NCBI GenBank assembly: GCA_031213475.1
Contig: JARUPZ010000002.1
Location: 11,104,466-11,168,465, forward strand
From: Nereocystis luetkeana
Taxonomy: Eukaryota > Sar > Phaeophyceae > Laminariales > Laminariaceae
Direction of reading: 5' to 3'
Length of the DNA: 64,000 nt
How positions within the stretch are numbered: the stretch's first letter is position 1; the number at the start of each line of letters is the position of its first letter. The notes below the pieces were generated by a model, which had not been told where the DNA came from, made no database searches, and saw only the letters and a list, made by a program, of their open reading frames with translations. Shown in pieces: positions 31,639 to 64,000 of this stretch. The position numbers and the translations under genes were made by a program.

Positions 31639-33374
31639 ATGTTTACGGGATTTCTTGCCTGCGCCCCCATCGGTCGAAATTTAAGACTGCTCTTCCAGGA
31701 TTCCTTCCATCGCTTCGTCGGCGACCTGGGCGAGATGTTCTCTCACCTTCAAATCCACCGCCCGCCGCCAAACGATCCTCAACAGCCGGATGATTGGAGC
31801 TCAGCAGCTCGTGATTTGGGGTCTTCAACTTCGGCGGCGGCGGCAGCGGCGGCGGCGACGGCGGCCGTCGCTCCCCGCGTCGCCACCTCCCCGATGAAAG
31901 AGTCCACCGAACCAGCGGAGTATTCTCCGTGTCCCTTCTTCTCCGATGCTAGGTCAGGCAGCCAGCCCTCACGTGGAGGGCGGGTCTGCGAAAGAGACGG
32001 CGGTGGCAGTAGTGGCACCAGGAAATCGGGAGGTGGGGGCAAGTTGCGGGAACGACACGCGAGCGAGACATGCGATGATGATGACGATGATGATGTTGGC
32101 GACGGTGTCAGAGATAGCTCGGGCAACGGCAGTGGCAGTGGCCACGGTGGTGGCAGCTCCGTGTTGCCGGGCGGGGTCGGAAGGGGAGCTCCAAAGGGCA
32201 ACGAATTAGGAAGTGTTGCCGATAGCGGTGATGGTGGTGTTCGAGTGAGAAAAGGCGGGGGGTTGGAAAAAGAAAGAGGAGGAAGAGGAGGAAGAGGAAG
32301 CAGAGGAGGAAGAGGAAGCAGGGGAGGAAGAGGAGGAGGAAAAGGCAGAGCGCCAGGAAAAGAATGCACAGGAAGAGGGGGTAGGCCAGTGGGGGCGCCG
32401 AACAAAGTGAGCGCAAAGAAAGGAGGGAGCGTGGGGAGCAAAGGATCAAGCGAAAGAAACGCACTTCCAAAAGAAGCCACAGCTGTAGCTCGTCGGAAGC
32501 AAGGAGTTGGCGGCGTTGCCGGCAAAGAAAAAAACAACGAGACCCCGGGCGACCGTGCAAAACAAATCAAGCAACGTACAGCGCAGAAGAAACGTCCGGC
32601 CGCAGACACAGAAAGCAGCCACGACAAACGGACACCGGTTTCAGGGCTGAACACGCCTCTGTGGAAGCGCCTGCGTTCACCAAGCCTCGAGAAAGAAGGC
32701 GGTCACCCCCCTCCGAACCCAAGGTCCTATCATTCCGCTGTTTTTTTTGGCGAACCAGTTTCACCAGACGCAGTATGGCAACTACCACCGCTTTCGCCGC
32801 CGTCACCGCCCCCGCGGACAGTTAACCCCTCGAGGCCGTCGACAAAGTCGGGGAAGGGGAAAGGAGACTCCGAGCGCTCACAGCCTCAACCATCTGAGGA
32901 AGACCGACTGTATCAGCCGGCCGTGGACGCCACCACCACTATCAACCGCGGCCCTGGGTCGATCGCCCTCGGGATCACCGGAAGACGTAAGCAAGGCCAG
33001 CGGCAGTGGTTGGGGGACGGGGAGAGGGCAAGAGGCGGCGGTCTCGGCGGCGGTGGCGGCGGAAACGCTTCGAGTCAGTCGGCCCACGGAGCGGGGACGC
33101 GAGGAGCGAGATCGACAGGGATTTCCGTCCCAAAAGGAGCATCCACCGGTGGCGCCCGACCAGGCGGGGCTGTCAAAGCCGAGACTGGGGCCGTGGGCGC
33201 CGGTTGGAAATCTAGCGGGGGAGGGTATGGTGGCGGTAGAGACGTGGTGGGAAACGGGAAAGGGAAAGGGAAAGGGAAAGGGAAGAGGAGCACCGCGGGA
33301 AAAACTCCCACGGAGAAGGAAACTAGTGTCAAAAGGAGCAAAGGTATTCCTAGCGCTGCTTATGCTTCCGCCCC

Positions 33375-33414
<40 letters not shown>

Positions 33415-36003
33415 ACTACCCCCACCGGGCATTCGTGCAAGGCCACGACTGCGGCACGCACTGAGCAGAGGTGGGTGGTCGGTATGCCCGCTCCGGTTGG
33501 TATGATCACCCCGAGCGGGCGGGTGCCGGGGCTCGGGATGATGCTGAAAGAAATGTGGTCCAAGATCAACAAGCATCGATCGTCGTGGGCGTTCAGGTAC
33601 GTGCCTCTGTGCTGTGCTGTGAGTGACATGCTCGTGCGCGCTTGCTCCCTCGTAGTTGCGTAGACTAGAGGTTCCCCGCCATGGCACAGACTGCTGCAGC
33701 AACAACGCACAGGCGGCGGTGCGTCGACCGGCGCAACCAACAAGTCTTTCGGATGGCGGCCCTAGATGTATTCGTTTCGTTTTGAGGTGGGCGGATCCAC
33801 CGTGACAGCCTACCCTACTTGAGGTTATTTCCCGGACAGTAACGTTTACACCAAAGAAATATCAGCCCCACAAGACCCCCCCCGCTTCCGCCTTCTGCGT
33901 GTGCGCGTGTGCCACTGCCCTTCCTCTCCTTTTTCTCGCCATAAACAAACAAATCTATACGGTTACACGTACGTTATCTGCGCTGTCGGGCCGTCAAACC
34001 TTCCTCGACATCAAACGGTGGGGTTTCTTTCTGTGTGTCTCGCCATCGGCGCCGACAGCAAAAGCGTGAATCTCGCGCTGGCGCCGGGTTACCTGGACAT
34101 CGTCAAAAATCCCATCGGTAAGGGTCCTTGTTGGCGAAGGAGAAGGCTTTGATGATGTGCGACTTTCGTTCCGTGGTGCACTCTGTGTAAGGTTGGGAGT
34201 TGAGGTTCGCAGTGTTCGTTCGCAAAGCGGAGGGTCAGGACGTGATAGGCTCTGTTTGCGCGCGTTGCTGCGTTGCTGTACCTCGCCTTGACATGATTCA
34301 ATGTGTGGGCACATGCCGCCCCATTCAGAGTATGTGTCGTCCCCACGCCTGCTTCCCTGGCCCAGCTTGGCGTGGGTTTGGGTGCGGTAACAGCAGCGGT
34401 AGGCCATGGCAAACCAAGCCAGGGGATGCTGTGGGGTGCAAGCCAGAAGTAGATATTGCTGGGGATTAGAAGGGGTCTGTCCGCCCCAATGGCGCGGAGG
34501 GGTCATAATTAGTACGAGCAGTTCGTCCGAACGAACTACGAAACGTATGATATGAACATACATAGGAATCGCGCACGAACCGTCAACAATATCAATATAT
34601 CCTAGGTAAAACCCTTGAAAAAATCGAGCGAAATCCTAGCTACATTAGAGTTAGTATGATGACTGATTTGTAAGGTATGGTATTCCGGGTAGCGTGTCAT
34701 CAAGCCAAATCCATCGTATGAGGGACGAGTGTTCTACGATAGGGGTACTACTTGTATCTTTTTTCTGGCCGAAATGTCTCTGACTGACCACGGTGGTTTC
34801 TCAACTGAAGATGATACCCCAACATGGTTGATCCCATTTTATTTTTTACTACATACTGCTGTAATAATTCGAGCAACACCTGCGGCATAGGCCGAGGGTA
34901 GGATTGCATTGTTTTTTTTGCAATTTTTTTTTCCGGGGGGAACACCTGAAGCTCCATATCAGGTGAGGTGCCTCGGAAAAAAAATGAGCTACTACCTCTA
35001 CACTAAAACCGTCCATCTTTTAAGAGATAGACATGCAGTTTCTACGGCACGGCAGAGGAGTTAGTGCGCTTCTTAGCGCGAGTATGTCAGAACGACCGCT
35101 AAACCGCTTGTTATTCCCGCGACGTCGAATGGCGGGTGCTCCCTTCGACCGGCGACGAAACACGAAGTATGGCGAAATCCTGTACTTGGCTGTTGCTGTG
35201 GGATGGTACTAGGACAGCCGCAGCAGCAGTATCGCGAAGAAAAAAAAAACACCGGTCAACATGAAAACCAGTGTATGAAGCCCTTGCTTTTTCCCAACCG
35301 GAGCGAGAGGTAACCACCAACTCACACCAAAGACTATGTGGCACATTTGTCTAAACGAGCAACCAACTTCAAATCCGTCCCACTCCCACTGCGTCTGTTT
35401 TATCTGGCGCCACCCCCTCTCTGATCGTCTATGGCATGTGTGCCGGGGGTCGGGGGCGCGCACGCGTGGGGGGGGGGGGGGGGGGGAACGCGCGCGGTCC
35501 TTGCTTTCCCCTGCTTGCCGGTCGAAAAGACCTTCGAGGCATCCAGAATCGTCTCGATGGCAACGTGGTGCACTACACGAGCGCGGCCATGCTGTACGAC
35601 GACATGGTGCTCATGTGCCGGAACGCCATGCTCTTCAACGCCAAGAACACCGACTTCTACAGGTGAACTCGCGGGAGGGGAAAACGTTCTTTAAAAATGT
35701 ATCTGCTTTGCTCTGCTTGGCTTTGATCTGCTTTACTTCGCTCTGCTTGGCTTTGCCCTGGCACACGGTAGCCACGGTGGATAAAACGTATACTTCCAAC
35801 AGTAGTGCGCGTCTCCCTCCACACGGAAAGCAAAGCATTCGCTCATGTCACAGGTTTTGGCAGAATACCAACCTACCCCCCCCCCACCCGCGCCCCCTGC
35901 CCCCCACGGCGATTGTGATCATGTCTGTTTGTATCTGTCGATCTATCAAATCAGGGCTGCCGAAGACCTCCTGCCGTTCATCGAATCAGTCTTCGCTTCT
36001 TAG
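31639..36003 (+). CDS. Bromodomain protein with long low-complexity N-terminus
   Basis: Probable acetyl-lysine reader in a chromatin complex. Exons: 31639-33596, 34059-34117, 35530-35662, 35955-36003. All are GT-AG; 2199 bases, 732 residues. The first exon (652 codons) is mostly low complexity: Gly/Arg/Lys-rich segments, a GKGKGK run near 33255-33290 and about a dozen Ala from GCT repeats at 33377-33417. The bromodomain is rebuilt across four exons: helix Z (MLKEMWSKINKHRSSWAF), ZA loop (LALAPGYLDIVKNPI plus D), helix A/B (LRGIQNRLD...YTSAAMLYDDMVLMC), NAMLFN with the acetyl-lysine-binding Asn at about 709, and helix C (AAEDLLPFIESVFAS, then stop). It resembles BRD8-type bromodomains by eye; the assignment is tentative. 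The start is the first ATG of the open exon; upstream exons are possible. Confidence 0.88.
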
Positions 36004-38857
36004 CTTCGTGGTGACCATACCAGCTGAGATACTGGGTGCATCTCTATCGTACAATGAAAGCCACGAGGCATATCGACGCGTAGCCGTTAAAAAAGGCGAA
36101 AAAACGTGGCAGGCGGGGGGGGGGGGGAGGGGGGGGGGCGTACTCATTTGTTGCTTGCCTTAGTCATTTGACCATTGACCACGCATCCCTTTCGAGACGG
36201 AGCAGGAGAGAGGGGGGGGGAGGGAGGGGAAGAGGGAGGGAGGGAGGGAGGGGAAGGGAAGAGGGAGGAAGAGGAATTAGGGAAAGACACGGTGGTACAT
36301 CTTACCATCGAGACCATGCGTACACAGTTCCTCAGCTGTACGATGGGCGCTTTTTAGTCATGGCGGGGAGCGCTTGTAAGCCTGATCTCAGCATATAGTT
36401 CTAACGGTAGGCTGCCTTGCCATGCGTACTGCATGTGCCCCCCCCCTCCACGCTTCCATTCGTCGATGTGATGTGCGGGTGCATTTTTTATATTATACGA
36501 CAACAGTGCGTCTACCCAAGCACCCCAAAATAAGGTGTTTGCGAGGCGAAGCGAAGAAAGCACAAGTGGTACCGCACCATGTCGTACAGTACCGTACCAT
36601 AGACCGTTTGGACCGTACGATACCATTTACGGGAAGGAACCCCTCCCTGCGTGTTGCGTTTTTAGGGTACAACGCCTGGCCCACCAAGCAAGTGAGTGTA
36701 GTGCAGGGTCGGACGTCACACCAGTGCGAACGCTTCCTCGGCAGCAGCGTGTCGCAGTAGCGCGGTGGCAAAGGTTGCACAGTGTCTGGTGAACTGCTCC
36801 TATACCAACAAACAGTGGTGTTGTTGTAGTAGTGGCGGTCGTGGTGTGCATGGTGGTGAAGAACAAGTGACTTGGGGCTGCCATAATATTGAATGGAGTA
36901 CTTTGTACCGTGGCGTGGGCGTCATCGGTGTGCCGTATTCTTGCTGTGGCACTCCTGGCGAACGTATTGTGCTTGCGTTTTTTTTCGTTCTGGTGCTGAT
37001 ACCTCAAGATGCGTGCAGGCGCAAAACGTGGCGGCGTGCGGCAACAAAGAGGCATCCTACAGTACTACTGCTGTAGATAGGTGATAATGCCCCCCTCTTG
37101 CTTGTACCGATCGCGCAAAGGGCAATGAACCCCATTCAACCTCGACAAAGCGTCATAAGGATAACTGCGATGAGAGCCGAACATTACATTCTTAATTTTC
37201 ATGCCTTCAGGAAAAAAACTGACCATCACCCTCGGCCCTCTCCACGACAAAGAAGGCGTACCCTCTCGAGGCCGCCGTTCTCAAACCACGATGTCCGGGC
37301 CCGAGACAGTATGCCCTTCTATTGTTTACTCCTGCACGCATCTGTACGGCAGAGCCTTTCCTTGCCCTCGACAAAACCGTTCCTGGATGCAAACGTAAAA
37401 AAAAAAAGTGCGTGTAGAAATGCATGTCTTGCCACTATACCACTAGCATAACTCTATTTCCGACGCCTCGGAGTCTACGCAATAGATGGTAGCTTGCCAC
37501 CATATATCCGTAAGTCACCTCCCCACGGCAACAAAAAATCTTCGGTTCTTCGGCCATCGCAGCACGGCACGCCAAAACAAAACGCCCCGACACCGTGTGG
37601 CGGGTCATCCGATCAAAAGAACCGGCTCGTGCGTGCATGCATCTTCCGCTCCCTCCACCGCAACACTCCAGGAACGTGCCCATCACTGTTAATAGGGGGG
37701 GGGGGGGGGGGAGGGTTGTATCCTCAACAAGATTCACCTTCACATTAGAAAGGCCGTCCTGCCGATACAATCTCTTTCGTACTCCCCCCTTTCGCAAGAG
37801 CACTTGCTTCCCTGCTCCCCTCCCTGTCCTTCCTCCGGCGGGTCTACTGGTCTACGTTTTCAGCTCGCCCGCGTCAAGCTAAAATACGCCAGAAACTATA
37901 TACGAGAAATTCGTCCCCCCCCCCTCCTTCCTCCCTCTCTCCCCCCGCAAAAAAAATCCCCTCGGCCGAGGTGTGTGTAACACACGCACACCACGCTTGG
38001 CCTACTACGCGCTATTCCGTCGAAACTCAAACGATGAGGCAGGGGAACAAAGCCCCTGCAACGAGTAAAACACGAGTAAATACCACAAAAAAAAAACTGT
38101 TCGTTGCTGATCAACACCATATGGCGGCTGCACTGCATATGTACGACAGCTGCGCTGCATATGCACGGCAGCCGCACTGCGCTTGATGTTGTAAAAAACA
38201 ACCACTCAGCTCGTAGTCGAACACGAGCTTCACAACCCCCCTCTGGGGTTTTCAGAGGGAAGGAAGTGTCCAAAAAAAGGGGACGGTCGTACAGCACCAT
38301 CGGTCTCACGAAGAAGCCCGGGTTGTGCTGAGGTATGATAGGGGGTGAATACCCGGGAGCTTCAACGCAGAGGACACCTGTCTCCGACACGCACGCACGC
38401 CGCATGATGACCCTGGGCGTACTGCTTCCCGCTCTCACTTGGCGATTGATAACACCAACATCTACCTGGAATTTGGTCTCCACCCCTGGGTCCCAAAGAT
38501 GGGTTAAAACGGCTAAACTCGAAGTTACACAGCACACGCGGCCTAATCGTGACGTGACGGCGAAGGTAAAAGCGTGTCTGAAGGATGGCGTGTTGCCGGT
38601 CGAGAGCGCAACAACTCAACGGCGACACCCGCAAACAAACAAAAAAACATCGCTTCAGGAGAAAAGCCGCTGCTGCCAAAGCAAGCAAGAACGGGGGCGG
38701 GGGGAAGAATCCCGTCGTTCCCTCCTAAGGGTTCACTAACAGCTGCTCCTAAGTGTTCATTAACAGCTGCAGGGCAAAATATGCGGCTCCCGAAGATCGG
38801 CTCCTTTTTTTTTCGCCCGTAGTCTCATTTCCTTTTTGTCTAAATATTTTCCCGTGT
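36004..38857. other. Intergenic region between convergent bromodomain and fusion genes
   Basis: Contains G runs (36115-36138, 37696-37711), a GGGA-rich stretch at 36205-36275 and one copy of a 41-base repeat (36163-36206). A 213-codon open frame at 37896-38537 (-) has no domain, splice partners or homology I recognise. Confidence 0.5.
36163..36206 (+). repeat. 41-base dispersed repeat, copy 1
   Basis: GTCATTTGACCATTGAC followed by ACGCATCCCTTTCGAGACGG and AGCAGG recurs almost identically at 40962-41006. Confidence 0.85.
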
Positions 38858-60297
<21,440 letters not shown>

Positions 60298-60690
60298 GCT
60301 TTCAAGGCCGAAGAAACAGGCAAGTACGGTGATGGTTCGGGGGAAGGGGAGCCTGCTTGGCAGGTAGGAGACGAGGCATGGATATGTGATAGTGGTGCGT
60401 CTACTCACATGACGCCCTCAGCGGATTGCATGATCAACTATAGAGAACGCAGTCTGAAACTGCGAATCGTCGATGGATCCACTCGACCGATCGAAGGTTA
60501 CGGTGACATAAGCGTTGTCTTTCGGTCCGGAAACGGTATCGTGCAAGTGCTGCTTACGAACGTTGCGCACGTACCGGATCTCCGCTATGTGCCACCTACC
60601 TGCCCACTCTCGCCAAAAACGGTAACACTTTCGAAGGGCGCCCCGTGCTAATCACGCGAAATGCCACCTGGCAACGCGTGTCGCCTGCAC
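60298..60690 (+). pseudogene. copia protease, joined to integrase C-terminal remnant
   Basis: Aspartic protease with the expected AWICDSGASTHMT active-site block and NVAHVPDLRY. Directly afterwards, one frame away, come LPTLAKNGNTFEGRP and then LITRNATWQ, which resembles the end of the integrase. The intervening GAG-pre-integrase and integrase core are missing. Confidence 0.82.
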
Positions 60691-61483
60691 CACCTGTGCC
60701 TGCCCAGGCGAATGCCTCCCTGTCTACGGAAAAGGGGGGGTCCGAGGCGGACGACGTGGGCACGTCGGATCGAGGTGGTGGGGGGGTGGTTGATATGCTG
60801 CACCACGGTCTGGCCCACTCGAACGACCTCGACGTGACGTGGGGTTTTGACCTGGACGCGTTTATGCAGGAGCGCACACACCAGGTACCTGCCGCCGGCG
60901 AGGCCGGCGACGAAACACTCGAGACAATGGGTTCGTCTCAATGGGGCGCCGTGGACGCCTCCTCGGCCCCGAGGGGGAGGGCCGAAACAGCGGAGACAAT
61001 GGGTTCGTCTCAAGAGGGCGCCGTGGACGCCTCCTCGGTCCCGGCAGGGAGGGCCGAAAGCGACACGGGTGCAACATCAGCCTCCGACACCGGCCAAGGG
61101 AACGGTGAGGGTCCCCCCGCGATCCTGTCGGGCAGGCCAGCAAACGAGCTCAGCAGCTGGGGACGGCTCCCTCCAACAGTACGGGGCCGAACCCGGGGTC
61201 AGAGCCAACGCCTGGAGGGTGAACCTGCTGTGCACCAGCTAAGGATGGATAAAGGAGCCGCAGACGCGCTGCTCGCGGCAGCGTACGAGTGGTCGACGAC
61301 GCTTGGGAGTATCCTGAATCGGACGTTATGGATGACGGAGGACGCAGTGGCCTTGATGGCCGGCGGACCTGCTGTGCAGAATAAAGGGGAGTTGAGCGTG
61401 TGCATGCCGAGTGGTTTCCCGGAAGACGTAGAACCGCCAGCGCAGCCCGTAGCAGATTTAGAGCGTTCCCGGTATAAAGCGGG
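60690..61483 (+). pseudogene. copia spacer between integrase and reverse transcriptase
   Basis: Open frame rich in Ala, Gly, Pro and acidic residues with a short repeated block (ETMGSSQ...GAVDASS twice, at about 60926 and 60998). This variable linker normally lies between integrase and RT in copia. Confidence 0.7.
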
Positions 61484-62413
61484 GTGGCACGAGGCCATGA
61501 GTTGGACGGTCACAAAACGACCGGCACATATGAAGCCGCGACACCGCCACATGGGCGGAAACCTGTAGGTGCGAAGTGGGTGTTGACCTACAAGACGGAT
61601 AAGGATGGTATGATAGTAAAGACAAAGGCCAGACTTGTGGCTAAGGGTTTTAGCCAGGTGCAGGATGTAGATTACTTCCGAACGTTTGCACCAACTCCTT
61701 CGCCAGCGTCAGCTAAAATTCTGGCGGCTGTTGCCAACGAATATGGTCTGAAGATTTCTCATCTAGACGTCGCACAAGCTGTTGTCCGCGCGAAACTCGA
61801 CGCCGAGATATACATGAACTACCCGGTGGGTGTGGTGACATGTCAGGAAGGATCGTCCGCTTGAACAGATCACTGAATGATCTAAAGCAGAGCGGACGGC
61901 AGTGCGCCGGATTATTGGCAGAGACCGTAGTAGAGTACGGTATGGAACAGTGTAGGTCTGACCCGTGTGTTTTTCGCAATGGTTGTAGACGGCAAGGTAG
62001 AACTGATCATGGTCGTTCATGTAGATGGCATCGTGGTCGCAGGATCGGACGAGACATGCAGAGATTCCCATGCCGCGCTAGTTACGAAATTCCCCACAAA
62101 TAGCCTCGGCGAACTGACTTGGTATACTGGTTGTGCCTTCAAACGCGACTGGGAATTGGGGGATTTGGAGAATACGCAGAAGGCGTTTATTGAGAGCATG
62201 CTGAATCGTTTTGGTGTTAAATCATCCTCTGACCTCCCCGCGACCCCTGGTGTGGAACTAGGTCCAAGAAAGGAGGGCGATTTTGGAGGAGTCTGGCCGT
62301 ACAGGGAGGCTGTGGGCAGCTTGATGTGGCTGTCGACCATGACGAGGCCGGACATTTTGAACGCTGTGCGTGCTGTGGCGCGCCACTCCCACAACCCAAC
62401 GGAGAGGCACTAG
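61484..62413 (+). pseudogene. copia reverse transcriptase, broken
   Basis: Shows VGAKWVLTYKTDKDG, KARLVAKGF, YFRTFAPT and HLDVAQA, then LNRSLNDLKQSGRQ in a second frame and the catalytic region in a third. The catalytic motif reads HVDG where active enzymes have YVDD or HVDD, so an essential aspartate is lost. Frameshifts lie near 61845 and 61965. A TAG at 62411-62413 replaces the Trp expected after TERH. Confidence 0.88.
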
Positions 62414-62974
62414 AAGACAGTTTTGAAGATTATGGCTTTCCTCCATGGGACCAGGTTTATGGGATTGACTTTTGTGCGGGGCTCGGGATTGGATGTGACT
62501 GCGTATAATGACGCTGATTATGCTGGTAAGTCGAACGATAGGCGCTCGGTATCGGGGACGGCAACTACCCTAGGGGGTGCGGCCGTCAGTTGGGCAAGTA
62601 GCACGCAGAGGTGTGTTACGTTGTCGACAGCAGAAGCAGAGTTTGTCGCCCTGGGTGAAGGGGTGAAGGAAGCTTTGTTTACGGGCGCGGTGTTGTCGTT
62701 TATTTGTTCAGAGCTAAGCGGATCATGCGTTCGGGTTTTCGAGGATAACCAGGGGGGCATAGCGTTGGCTGAGAACCCTCTTAGTGCTTCGCGGAGTAAA
62801 CATATTGACGTGCGTTTTCGTTTTGTCGGAGAGCTACTTCGTGCTAAGAAGATCGACATTCACTTCGTAGCTTCGGAAGAGCAGCACGCGGATATTTTGA
62901 CGAAATCCCTTGCTGCGACCCCTTTTAAGTCTCATCGTAGGTTCTTGTTGAATCTGCCTTTGGAGGGTGAATAA
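62414..62974 (+). pseudogene. copia RNase H domain
   Basis: In frame after the premature stop: AYNDADYAGKSNDRRSVSG, STAEAEFVALGEGVKEA, FEDNQGGIALAENP and the terminal HADILTKSLA block, ending at a TAA. The most intact part of the element. Confidence 0.88.
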
Positions 62975-63473
62975 GGGGATATGAGCATTGTTCGATGAGT
63001 ACCATGTTTAAGCGATGCGAGGAATAATTTGTCAGGTCGCCAACCCTGCGTTACTTTGAGGGGCATGGGGGAGTAGGGCACCACTTAGCATTTTATTTTC
63101 TGGCCATGGTCATCGTTTGGAGTGCGGCCGTTGTTTCAATTGCAATGGTTTGGAGTATATGTTATACAGGGGGTTTTAACCCGGTGGCCGGGCTTCCTCC
63201 TTCGGGACTGTCGTTGGCTGTTCGTAGGTCCTAGCAAGTCTTGAATGTCTCTTCGGTCTCGTCACTGCTGTGAAGAGCCAGGGAGGATGTTCGTTTGGAT
63301 CGTTCCAGAAGCGACGGCTACAAGTTGTAGAGGGGTGACGCAGGCATTATTGTGGATTTTGCCGTGTGTTCATGAGGAGACTTCGAGCACACCGTTCTCC
63401 GCTCCGAGCTACGAGCTAGGCTCCGCTCTCTCTCTCCTCCTCTGTCCTCTAATACAACGACTATAATCATCAG

Positions 63474-64000
63474 ACCACGTGATGGTCAGGGCATCCAGGT
63501 TTGGACTCTACGAACATGGTAGGTGCCTTAATCTACTGTATATTATGGGTAACTTGCAGCCTATGAATATATATCTGCGATACTTTTTTTGGCACCTAGA
63601 TATGACGACCAAAACAAGGGGAAGCTTGGGGGAAAACCGTCTGTTTTAGGACGGACGTGCACCAGTATACACAGGCATGAGCATGCTGCACGTGTTTGAC
63701 GTGTACTCGTATGTATATCGCATAGCTCCTACGTGGCAGTTCGGACGTTCAGATAAATATCTGACTCCAGCAGGCCAGTAGCCCGGGTTGCTCCGCGTGG
63801 TCGATGCTGTAATCGTCATTAATTTTGTTACGTGCTAGCACTTACTAACGACACCGTTTCCCTCTCACATCCTAAAATAATAGTGCATCTGTGTACACCC
63901 TGCTGTTGTTTTGCTTACTTGACACACCAGACACAACAACAATACTCACGAGTACGTGAGCAGTCTGAGAGTATGAGTGCGAGGCTGAACTATCGTTACT
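63474..64000. other. Flank beyond the retrotransposon
   Basis: AT-rich sequence with no recognised exon. The missing adenylate kinase P-loop exons are not seen here and should lie further right. Confidence 0.5.

Noticed and set aside
31779-32654. 291-codon Pro/Ser/Leu-rich frame on -
   Set aside because: Shadow of the long bromodomain-gene exon on the opposite strand.
37896-38537. 213-codon open frame on -, just downstream of the fusion gene
   Set aside because: Looks partly protein-like but has no recognisable family. By rough estimate a frame of this length is expected about once by chance in the window.
60648-61143. Arg/Pro-rich frames opposite and beside the copia spacer
   Set aside because: Shadows of the GC-rich retrotransposon coding strand.

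Overview
The window is nuclear DNA from an intron-rich eukaryote. The best guess is a brown alga or a close stramenopile relative. This is inferred from GC-rich exons of 60-390 bases spread through introns of about 0.3-1.7 kb, dense simple-sequence repeats, and the gene content: a plant-type FPG without a zinc finger, a DGAT2, and an adenylate kinase joined to a phosphoglucomutase. No search was run. Every gene model below was built by hand from splice sites and reading phase, and the exon lengths close in frame.

Layout. 1-4122 (+): 3' half of a transketolase gene. 7449-13842 (-): complete six-exon DGAT2 with a 0.55 kb AGT/ACT trinucleotide tract in one intron. 16647-18692 (-): small armadillo-repeat protein. 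It faces 19063-23867 (+), a complete seven-exon formamidopyrimidine-DNA glycosylase, across a 370-base shared upstream region. 26957-30970 (+): uncertain glutamine-rich hypothetical gene. 31639-36003 (+): bromodomain protein whose bromodomain is split over four exons. 38858-59468 (-): 14 exons of one gene whose N-terminal part is an adenylate kinase and whose C-terminal part is a phosphoglucomutase; its 5' end lies beyond the window. 59588 to about 63473 (+): a decayed Ty1/copia retrotransposon lacking its 5' end and integrase, on the upstream side of the fusion gene.

The most striking non-gene signal is a dispersed repeat, here called R1. At least 12 copies share one 3' end ending in a C run and differ in 5' extent, as retroposed elements do. 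Nine of the 12 lie in the same orientation as the gene holding them (counting the uncertain 27-31 kb gene). At least five end about 90-110 bases before a 3' splice site, so their C-rich tail runs into the polypyrimidine tract. Five introns of the kinase-mutase gene hold a sense copy. Two families of short inverted-repeat elements (MITE-like), an over-represented TACCWGGTA word, and complementary CCAA/TTGG tracts flanking one exon are also described.

Metabolically, several genes touch carbon partitioning: transketolase (pentose phosphate or Calvin cycle), phosphoglucomutase (glucose-1-P/glucose-6-P) with an attached nucleotide kinase, and DGAT2 (storage lipid). They show no sign of being co-regulated. 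The remainder is DNA repair (FPG), chromatin reading (bromodomain) and an armadillo scaffold.
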